A stretch of 64,000 bases of DNA from Arthrobacter sp. AFG7.2 (GTDB taxonomy: Bacteria; Actinomycetota; Actinomycetes; Actinomycetales; Micrococcaceae). How positions within the stretch are numbered: position 1 is the first letter of the stretch; every line of letters starts with the position of its first letter. The translations under genes were made by a program, and so were the position numbers. The notes under the pieces are model-generated. The model was not told the origin of the DNA and did not search any database. It saw nothing but the letters and a program-made list of their open reading frames with translations. Below, in pieces: positions 57,835-64,000 of this stretch. The stretch is taken from contig NZ_PJMB01000006.1 of assembly GCF_002892835.1 (NCBI RefSeq), positions 62,001 to 126,000 on the forward strand, given 5' to 3'.

Positions 57835-58593
57835 CTAGGTGATGGAGACTCCGCCGTCGATACTGATGACCTGCCCGGTCATGTAGTCCGCATCAAGGAA
57901 GAATCCCATACTTGACGCTACCTCCGTTGTGGTGCCGAACCTTCCCATGGGGCACTTGTCCCGGATGCCGTCCTTGACGGCGTCCGGGAGGGCTTCAGTC
58001 ATCCCGGTGATCATGAAACCGGGTGACAAGGCATTGGCGGTGACGCCACGGCGGGCGCATTCCGCGGCCAGGGTGCGGGTCATTCCGATGACTCCGGCCT
58101 TGGACGCGGAGTAGGCAGTTTGGCCGGCCGTCGCAATAATGCCCGACGGCGACACGATGTTAATCACCCGGCCCCACCTTTGGCTCAACATGTGCGGGAG
58201 GCAGGCCCGGCTCACATGGAAGGTACCGATAAGGTTCGTGGCGATGACTTCCTGCCAGTCTTCCGGCACCTGCATGGCCATCAGCGAATCCTTCCGCAGG
58301 GCGCCGTTGTTGACCACCACGTCAACCGGCCCGAGTTCGGAGCTGATCTGTGCGTATAGCGCGGTCACTTCGTCCCACGACGAGATATCGCCGCCTACCA
58401 CCACTGAGGGATTGACCAGCGTGGCTGCGAGTTCCTTCGCGGCCTGTTCTGACCGGTTGTAATGGACCGCCACCCGGCAACCCAAGCGGTCGAGTTCTAC
58501 CGCGAGCGCCCGGCCCAGGTCGCCGGAAGCACCGGTGACAAGGGCTACCGGAGACTCTGGGCGCCCGCGGACGGGTTTCTTGGCCGTGTTCAT
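57835..58593 (-). CDS. FabG-like 3-oxoacyl-ACP reductase
   Basis: 252 residues from ATG 58593, overlapping the KAS III stop by ATGA. SDR with TGASGDLG (20-27), NNGA (95-98), and catalytic Ser148, Tyr161 and Lys165 (YSASK). The C-terminal SPGFMITGMTEALP and IDGGVSIT are typical of FabG. Coupling to KAS III and ACP suggests that it reduces a beta-keto intermediate bound to the cluster ACP. Confidence 0.9.
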   Translation of the reverse strand: MNTAKKPVRGRPESPVALVTGASGDLGRALAVELDRLGCRVAVHYNRSEQAAKELAATLVNPSVVVGGDISSWDEVTALYAQISSELGPVDVVVNNGALRKDSLMAMQVPEDWQEVIATNLIGTFHVSRACLPHMLSQRWGRVINIVSPSGIIATAGQTAYSASKAGVIGMTRTLAAECARRGVTANALSPGFMITGMTEALPDAVKDGIRDKCPMGRFGTTTEVASSMGFFLDADYMTGQVISIDGGVSIT

Positions 58594-59570
58594 TTGCCAC
58601 CCCACGTCATCAGGACTGAACCCCAGGTCATGCCTGCGCCGAACCCGGCCAGCAACACCAGGTCCCCCTGCTTGAGGAGGCCGGAGTCGAGGGCCTCGGT
58701 GAGGGCAATGGGAATGGACGCAGAGGCCGTGTTCCCGTAGCGCTCCAGGTTGGTGAAGATCTGCTCCTGGGCAAGGCCGGTGTGGTTGGCTATGGAATTG
58801 ATGATGCGGATGTTTGCCTGGTGTGGAATCACCAGGTCCAGTGCTTCCACCGGTTTTCCGGCAGCCTGCAGGGTTTTGCGGACGGTGGCGACAGTAAGGC
58901 GGACGGCATTGAGGTAGATCTCGTTGCCGTTGATCTTGGCGTAATGGAGGCCGTTGTCCAGTGCCTCCTGCGTCATGGGCATGCGGCTGCCGCCGGCTTT
59001 CGCCTGGAGGCTCCCGGTCCTGGAACCGTCAGCGCCAAGGTCCCAGGAATGGATCCAATCGGTTTCACCCGGCGTCAGCACGATGGCGCCTGCTCCATCA
59101 CCCACCAGGATGCCCAGGTCCCGGTCAGCCGGGTTGGTCGTCAGGGAATGGGTGTCGCTGCCGATAAGCAGGATGGGACGAGGATCTATCTGCATCAAAG
59201 CGGACGCCATGATCAGCCCGTAGACAAAGCCGGAGCATTCGGCATTGATATCGTGCGCGCTGCCGGCGACGCCCAGTTCGTGCTGGACGAAGGCGGATGT
59301 GGCGGGGGAAGGCTGTTCGGGGGTTGCCGTCGCCACGATCAGGTGGGCGATGTCTCCGCCGGTGAGCCCGGCCCGTTCCATTGCCCGCCGGCCGGCTTCA
59401 ACCGCCAGCGAAGCCGTGGTCTCGCCGTCGGCGACGAAACGCCGTTCCCGAATACCGCAGCGGCTGACGATCCAGTCCTCGTCAACGCCGAATTTTTCCG
59501 CTATCTCTGCGCTGCTGACCGTCCTGTCCGGGACGGAAACGCCCCAGCCGGTGATCTGTATGTACGCCAT
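58590..59570 (-). CDS. Stand-alone beta-ketoacyl-ACP synthase III
   Basis: 326 residues with the complete KAS III triad: Cys112 in NAECSGFVYG, His250 in VIPHQANIRII and Asn280 in ERYGNTASAS. The N-terminus is AYIQITGWGVSVPDRTVSS. Such enzymes condense a starter acyl-CoA with malonyl-ACP. It is not beside fabD/fabF genes, so it is probably not the primary fatty-acid FabH. Four bases separate its start from the ACP stop. Confidence 0.92.
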   Translation of the reverse strand: MAYIQITGWGVSVPDRTVSSAEIAEKFGVDEDWIVSRCGIRERRFVADGETTASLAVEAGRRAMERAGLTGGDIAHLIVATATPEQPSPATSAFVQHELGVAGSAHDINAECSGFVYGLIMASALMQIDPRPILLIGSDTHSLTTNPADRDLGILVGDGAGAIVLTPGETDWIHSWDLGADGSRTGSLQAKAGGSRMPMTQEALDNGLHYAKINGNEIYLNAVRLTVATVRKTLQAAGKPVEALDLVIPHQANIRIINSIANHTGLAQEQIFTNLERYGNTASASIPIALTEALDSGLLKQGDLVLLAGFGAGMTWGSVLMTWGGK

Positions 59571-59573
59571 GGA

Positions 59574-59831
59574 TCAGGCTGAAACGGCGGTATCGAGGGC
59601 CATGAGGCGTTCGTGCACCAGTTTCAGGGTGGTCTTGCCGTCCTCGTTCTCAAAAAGGGAGGCGTCAGCTTTGGCCTCCGGAAACTCGTTCTGGAAGCTG
59701 TAGAGCCATTCCATGAGGTCCATGGAGTCCACATCGGGGATCTGCATGAGCGGAACCTCCGGGTTGATCTGCTGCGCACCGGAAACGGACTCGAGCTGGC
59801 CGACCAGGTCTTCAAGAGCAGGCATGTTCAT
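59574..59831 (-). CDS. Divergent acyl carrier protein
   Basis: 85 residues with CAAGGAGAA before the ATG. It is acidic and helical; the phosphopantetheine site is Ser36 in PDVDSMDLMEW, in place of the usual DSLD. The C-terminus is unlike housekeeping AcpP. First gene of the minus-strand operon; it should be the carrier for KAS III and the ketoreductase and a substrate of the clustered PPTase. Confidence 0.8.
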   Translation of the reverse strand: MNMPALEDLVGQLESVSGAQQINPEVPLMQIPDVDSMDLMEWLYSFQNEFPEAKADASLFENEDGKTTLKLVHERLMALDTAVSA

Positions 59832-60073
59832 TTCAGTTCTCCTTGGGGAAAGTGGGTGTCCGGATCAAGGGGTCCCTTGCCGGCACACGGCCCGCGGCGG
59901 GTCCTGCAACCAAGACAACCCGCCGGGCGCAATGCCGGCGCAACGCCGCCCGTAGCCGGGGTGTTGCGGATCCTGGGCCAGTGCCGTTGCGCTGCTCTTG
60001 CGGCCTGGCGCGAACCTCTACAGGAAAGAACGGGCTGGAATTCCTCCGCCCGCGGATGAGAGGCACTACAGCC
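59832..60073. promoter_or_regulatory. Divergent intergenic region of the biosynthetic cluster
   Basis: 242 bases between the ACP and monooxygenase starts, so both promoters must lie here. It holds an imperfect inverted pair (GCCCGCGGCGGGT / ACCCGCCGGGC, about 59889-59925) and a repeated GGCGCAA element (59927-59942). No clear -35/-10 pair is visible. Confidence 0.45.
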
Positions 60074-61642
60074 ATGACCACACATGATGAGACCGGCTCC
60101 GTCGATGTCATAGACATCCAGGATCCGCCTGCCGGCCGCACCCCGCACACGCGGGTTGCGGTAATTGGTGCGGGATTTTCCGGCCTGGGTGCCGCAATCC
60201 GCCTCAAGCAGGAGGGCACCAGCGACTTTCTGATATTCGAACGTGCAGGTGAACTGGGAGGCACCTGGCGGGATAACAGCTACCCGGGCTGCGCCTGCGA
60301 CGTGATGTCCCTGCTCTACTCGTACTCTTTTGCCCAAAACCCCGAGTGGTCCACGACCTTTGGGAAACGGGACGAGATCTTCCAGTACCTCCTGGACTGC
60401 GCCACGAGGTTCGGGATACGGGAGAGCATCCGGTTCAATCACAGCCTCGAGAAAGCCACCTGGGATGACTACGCGCAAGTGTGGCGGCTGCAGACCTCGC
60501 AGGGCAACTACACAGCGAACATCCTCGTGACGGGCACGGGCTACCTCAGCGACCCCGTGCTCCCGGAGATTAAGGGGCTGGACGGTTTTACGGGGGACGT
60601 CTTCCACAGCTCCAGCTGGAACCACAGCCTGGACCTCACCGGAAAAAAGGTCGCGGTGATCGGCACGGGCGCATCAGCCATCCAGTTCATCCCCAAAATC
60701 CAACCGCTGGTGGCTTCCCTTGACATCTACCAGCGCACACCCGCCTGGATTGCTCCCAAGCCGGACCGGAAAATCAGCTCCTCCCAGCTGTGGCTGCGGC
60801 GCCATGTCCCGGGCTACCAGGCCTTCCGCCGAAACTTCAACATGTGGGGCCGGGAAATCCTCGCCTTCATGATGGCCCGCCCGGCAATCATGCAGAAAAC
60901 CCTCCAGGGCTCTGCGACGGGCCACCTGGCCAAGCAGGTCCTGGACCCGCAGCTGCGGGAAAAGCTCACGCCGTCCTACACGGTGGGCTGCAAGCGGATC
61001 CTGTTCTCGAATGACTATTACCCGGCGATCACCCAGGCCAACGTCGAAACTGTCACGGGCGGCGCCGAGGAAGTGCGCGGCTCCACCATCGTCAGCGGAG
61101 GCAAGGAACGGTCCGCCGATGTCATCATCCTTGCCACCGGATTCCAGGCGGTTAACCGGCCCATCGCCAAACTGATTGAAGGCAAGGACGGCGCCACACT
61201 GGAGCAGGCGTGGGAGGAGCGGATGTCCGCGTTTGCGGGTACCACCGTGTCCGGCTTCCCCAACTTATTTATGTTGCTGGGACCGAATACTGCCCTGGGC
61301 CACTCTGCGCAGACCGTCATGATCGAAGCTCAACTCGAGTACCTCGTCTCCGCCCTGAAAGTGATGGACCAGCGCAGCCTCAGCTCCGTTGATGTCCTTC
61401 CCGAAGCGCAGGCCAAGTACAAGGACTGGCTGAACAAGCGCTTTGAGGGGACCGTCTGGGCGGCAGGCAACTGCGTCAGTTGGTACCAGGACAGCAACGG
61501 TGAAAACCCATCCATCTGGCCCACCTACACCTGGCTGTTCCGCAGACATACATCGCAGTTCAAAGTGGCCGACTACCTCCTCACCGCCACCGCTGACACC
61601 AGCGCAACCGATACTGCCGGAACACCGGCCGTCCACGCCTAA
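60074..61642 (+). CDS. Baeyer-Villiger-type flavin monooxygenase
   Basis: 522 residues from ATG 60074 (GAGAGG upstream); an ATG six codons earlier is possible. It has the FAD Rossmann motif GAGFSGLG (32-39), LGGTWRDNSYPGCACDV, the BVMO fingerprint FTGDVFHSSSWNHS (172-185) and an NADPH Rossmann motif GTGASA (197-202). These enzymes insert oxygen into ketones to give esters or lactones. It leads the plus-strand half of the cluster. Confidence 0.9.
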   Translation: MTTHDETGSVDVIDIQDPPAGRTPHTRVAVIGAGFSGLGAAIRLKQEGTSDFLIFERAGELGGTWRDNSYPGCACDVMSLLYSYSFAQNPEWSTTFGKRDEIFQYLLDCATRFGIRESIRFNHSLEKATWDDYAQVWRLQTSQGNYTANILVTGTGYLSDPVLPEIKGLDGFTGDVFHSSSWNHSLDLTGKKVAVIGTGASAIQFIPKIQPLVASLDIYQRTPAWIAPKPDRKISSSQLWLRRHVPGYQAFRRNFNMWGREILAFMMARPAIMQKTLQGSATGHLAKQVLDPQLREKLTPSYTVGCKRILFSNDYYPAITQANVETVTGGAEEVRGSTIVSGGKERSADVIILATGFQAVNRPIAKLIEGKDGATLEQAWEERMSAFAGTTVSGFPNLFMLLGPNTALGHSAQTVMIEAQLEYLVSALKVMDQRSLSSVDVLPEAQAKYKDWLNKRFEGTVWAAGNCVSWYQDSNGENPSIWPTYTWLFRRHTSQFKVADYLLTATADTSATDTAGTPAVHA

Positions 61643-61678
61643 CCTCCGCCACCGGAACCACACCACAGAAGGTAACCC

Positions 61679-63166
61679 ATGCACACCACACCACTCGCCC
61701 GCCGTACCCTCCTCAAGGGAGCAGCCCTCGCCGTCGTCGGTTACAGCGTCTCCCAGGCGGCCTGGACAACAGGTGCCGCCCAGGCTGCCGACCTGTCCAG
61801 GACGCCCCGGCTGGACGGAACGCTGGAACTCTCACCCGCTGTCCGCTCCCAATTCTCAACGGACTTCGGCCACTTCGTCACAGCCCAGCCGGCGGCTGTG
61901 CTGCGGCCGGGCTCCGTCAAGGACATCCAGGCCATGATGCGCTTTGCCTTTGACAAGCGGATCAAGGTGGCCGTCAACGGCCAGAGCGGGGAGGGGGCGG
62001 ACACGGAATCGCATTCCAACTACGGCCAGGCCCTTGCACCGGGTGGCCTCCAGATCGATGCGCAGAGCATGTCCACGATCCACCGCATCTCTGCCGATTC
62101 GGCCTGGGTGGACATGGGCGTCACCTGGGCGCGGCTGGTGGACGCCGCACTGCCCCACGGGCTCACCGTTCCTGCGCTCACCGATTACCTGCACCTGTCC
62201 ATCGGCGGCACCGTTTCGGTGGGCGGCGTAGGTGCTAGCGTCCAGCGCTACGGACTGCAAAGCGACATTATCAGCGAGATCGAGATCGTCAATGGTCGCG
62301 GCGAGGTCTCGCTGGCTTCCCGCACCAGGAACGCGCAACTGTTCCACGCCGCCTTGGCCGGGGCGGGCCAGGCCGGTGTCATCACCAAGCTGCGCGTGGC
62401 GCTGGTGCCGGCGAAGGGCACCGCCACCATCACCAACCTCTTCTACAGCAACGTCCAGGACTATGCTGCGGATCAGAAAGCCTTGATGGCGGCGGGCCGC
62501 TATGACCACCACTCCGGCGAGGTCCTCCGGAACGCTGACGATTCGGGCTGGCTCTACAAGATTGAACTGGGCTCCTACCTGACGCCGCCGGAGCAGGGGC
62601 CGGCTCCCGAAACCCTTGACGGTCTCAGGGATGACCGGGCGCTGCGCACCAGTTTCACGCTTCCGTACCGGGACTGGGCGTTCCGGATCGACGAGTTCGC
62701 TGTCTACCTGAGGGAGGCCGGCCACTGGGCGCAAAAGAAGCCTTGGCTCAGCCTGCTTATTCCAGGGGACAAAGTGGTGGAGTTCGTCAACGCCACCATG
62801 CCGGAACTGACCAAGGCTGACCTGGGCGACGGCTTCTGCCTTCTGTCCCCGCTGGATCCTGCAAAGATCAAGAGCCCCATGTTTGTCCTTCCCCACAGCT
62901 CTGACGGAACCGTGTTCTTCTTTGACCTGCTGAACTTCTACAGCCCCGAAACCACCGGGTTCGAGGCCATGCTGGAACGTAACCGGCGCCTCTACGACCG
63001 ACTGGTGGCCATGGGTGGCAAGCGCTACATCATCGGCGCGGTACCCAATATGACCGTCACCGACTGGAAGCGCCACTTCGGGAAACAATACGACGTGCTC
63101 CAGCGGAACAAGGCCGCCTTTGATCCCCGCTATCTCCTGGCACCGGGCCAGAACTTCTTCGGATGA
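61679..63166 (+). CDS. Tat-exported FAD oxidase, cytokinin-dehydrogenase-like
   Basis: 495 residues. The twin-arginine signal LARRTLLKGAALAVVGYS (Arg8, Arg9) ends near AAQAAD. The PCMH FAD domain has GQSGEGADTESHSNYGQ and GGTVSVGGVGASVQRYG, and the C-terminus ends FDPRYLLAPGQNFF, as in cytokinin dehydrogenases. It would act outside the membrane on an amine or alcohol. A plant-hormone role is not implied. It overlaps the next gene by ATGA. Confidence 0.88.
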   Translation: MHTTPLARRTLLKGAALAVVGYSVSQAAWTTGAAQAADLSRTPRLDGTLELSPAVRSQFSTDFGHFVTAQPAAVLRPGSVKDIQAMMRFAFDKRIKVAVNGQSGEGADTESHSNYGQALAPGGLQIDAQSMSTIHRISADSAWVDMGVTWARLVDAALPHGLTVPALTDYLHLSIGGTVSVGGVGASVQRYGLQSDIISEIEIVNGRGEVSLASRTRNAQLFHAALAGAGQAGVITKLRVALVPAKGTATITNLFYSNVQDYAADQKALMAAGRYDHHSGEVLRNADDSGWLYKIELGSYLTPPEQGPAPETLDGLRDDRALRTSFTLPYRDWAFRIDEFAVYLREAGHWAQKKPWLSLLIPGDKVVEFVNATMPELTKADLGDGFCLLSPLDPAKIKSPMFVLPHSSDGTVFFFDLLNFYSPETTGFEAMLERNRRLYDRLVAMGGKRYIIGAVPNMTVTDWKRHFGKQYDVLQRNKAAFDPRYLLAPGQNFFG

Positions 63167-64000
63167 GCCGGGGCGGATACACACGGGCCGGCTACAACCT
63201 CGTTGACCAGGCGGTCATTGCTGCTCCGCCCGCCAAGGTCTGGGAGGCCCTTATTGCGGAGCTCAGCGGCGCCAGCGGCTGGTGGAACGAGAAGAACAGC
63301 TTCACCCCTACACACCTGCGTCCCGGCACTGAGGGTGCGCTGACGGAGATCGCTGTGCGGCCCAACGGGATGGGTAAACCGGGTCCTGAGCTGCGGTTCA
63401 CGGCAAAAACCACCCGTGTGGTCCCGGCGGAACTGCTGCGGATGGACTATGTCAAGGGAAACTTCTCAGGGAGCGGCACGTTCCGGCTGCGTCCTGCCGG
63501 GCACGGCCGCACTTCATTGTCCATGGAGTTTCGGGCCAGCCCTGAAGGATGGCTGAAACTGCTCGCCAGGGCTAAGGATGTGGGTGCAGAACATTCCCTG
63601 GGCACTGCGGCCGCTTTCCGGAAGCTGAACCGGCAGTTCGGTGCCGGCGGTCCTGCCGCAGGGGATAACCCTTTACCAAGCGAAGCGTGGGAAGAAGCCT
63701 GGGAAGAGGACGCCGCCGGCAGGTGGGAGGGCGTGATCAGGACGGAAGACGGCGCGCTCCTCAGCGTGGTGGACAGGAAACCGGTGGCGGTTGCCGTTGG
63801 GGTGGGGGCGACCGGCACCGAAACCGGAACGGCCCTGCTGATCCACGGATGGGGCGGCTGCCAGAAGGACTGGGAACCTGTCGCCAAAGGCCTGCTGCGA
63901 TCCGGGATCCGGGTCCTGACGCTTGATCTTCGCGGTCACGGCCGGTCTTCCCTGGGCCGGGCGGCCCTGTCCCTGGACCTGTTGGCGACTGATGCGGGGG
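63163..64000 (+). CDS. SRPBCC-alpha/beta hydrolase fusion, truncated by window end
   Basis: 279 codons present, continuing past the window. Residues 1-155 form a SRPBCC/polyketide-cyclase-like domain (YNLVDQAVIAAPPAKVWEAL, then GWWNEKN). After a Glu/Trp-rich linker an alpha/beta hydrolase begins (ALLIHGWGGCQKDWEPVA, LDLRGHGRSS). SRPBCC domains bind hydrophobic ligands and can guide cyclisation. The nucleophile elbow lies outside the window. ATGA overlap with the FAD oxidase shows coupling. Confidence 0.82.
   Translation, partial: MSRGGYTRAGYNLVDQAVIAAPPAKVWEALIAELSGASGWWNEKNSFTPTHLRPGTEGALTEIAVRPNGMGKPGPELRFTAKTTRVVPAELLRMDYVKGNFSGSGTFRLRPAGHGRTSLSMEFRASPEGWLKLLARAKDVGAEHSLGTAAAFRKLNRQFGAGGPAAGDNPLPSEAWEEAWEEDAAGRWEGVIRTEDGALLSVVDRKPVAVAVGVGATGTETGTALLIHGWGGCQKDWEPVAKGLLRSGIRVLTLDLRGHGRSSLGRAALSLDLLATDAG

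Noticed and set aside
61679..63166. True cytokinin dehydrogenase for plant interaction
   Set aside because: The FAD and C-terminal motifs fit the wider FAD-oxidase family; nothing nearby concerns cytokinins.

Overview
The window is 64 kb of GC-rich, densely coding chromosomal DNA. No gap between the called genes exceeds 300 bases; the largest is about 270 bases. I see no rRNA, tRNA, CRISPR array, prophage or insertion sequence. The organism looks like a Micrococcaceae actinobacterium of the Arthrobacter/Pseudarthrobacter group. The reasons are the codon bias, an Lsr2 nucleoid protein next to lysS, the block tilS-hpt-ftsH-folE-folP-folB-folK-DUF3180-PH-PH-DUF2520-panC, and many GTG/TTG starts with ATGA-type overlaps. 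This placement is an inference from gene content, not from a search.

Layout. 1-2.6 kb: a receiver/GAF histidine kinase followed by a GGDEF-EAL protein cut by the window edge (minus strand). 2.8-9.3 kb: a methyltransferase, small stress-type proteins, two short-chain dehydrogenases, glycerate kinase and two membrane proteins. 9.4-12.2 kb: a glycosyltransferase, a GAF-ANTAR regulator and an SGNH hydrolase. 12.2-14.4 kb: a uracil/xanthine permease divergent from a RutE-like nitroreductase, with a palindrome-rich region between them. 14.5-25.3 kb: a 2H phosphoesterase, phosphoglucomutase, a NERD protein, a DUF4190 protein, a berberine-bridge-type oxidase, small membrane and Cys/His proteins, an amidase, a rhodanese and a diacylglycerol-kinase-like enzyme. 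25.4-33.1 kb: serS, a HAD phosphatase, a histidine phosphatase, a SatD-like regulator divergent from phosphoketolase, DUF429 and an alpha/beta hydrolase. 33.2-36.8 kb: a type-B carboxylesterase, ppa and dacB. 36.9-49.0 kb: the conserved housekeeping block from a DUF2342-type metalloprotease and tilS to folate synthesis and panC. 49.0-54.2 kb: a TetR regulator, a DJ-1/PfpI protein, a DHA2 efflux pump and two tandem alpha/beta hydrolases. 54.3-56.5 kb: lysS, a 59-residue membrane protein and lsr2.

The most unusual part is 56.55-64.0 kb, directly after lsr2. One minus-strand run encodes an acyl carrier protein, a stand-alone KAS III, a ketoreductase, a DUF1772/anthrone-oxygenase-like membrane protein and its own phosphopantetheinyl transferase. 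A divergent plus-strand run encodes a Baeyer-Villiger-type flavin monooxygenase, a Tat-exported cytokinin-dehydrogenase-like FAD oxidase and an SRPBCC-alpha/beta hydrolase fusion that continues past the window end. Together they look like a compact, self-contained acyl or short-polyketide biosynthetic cluster. I do not recognise it as a described pathway.

Regulatory structure of note: a palindrome of the form TAAGYATRCTTA upstream of several small stress-type genes; two back-to-back perfect palindromes between the permease and rutE; a leader of the efflux pump in which a perfect 13-bp inverted repeat covers the ribosome binding site; and three different long intergenic hairpins without U-tracts.
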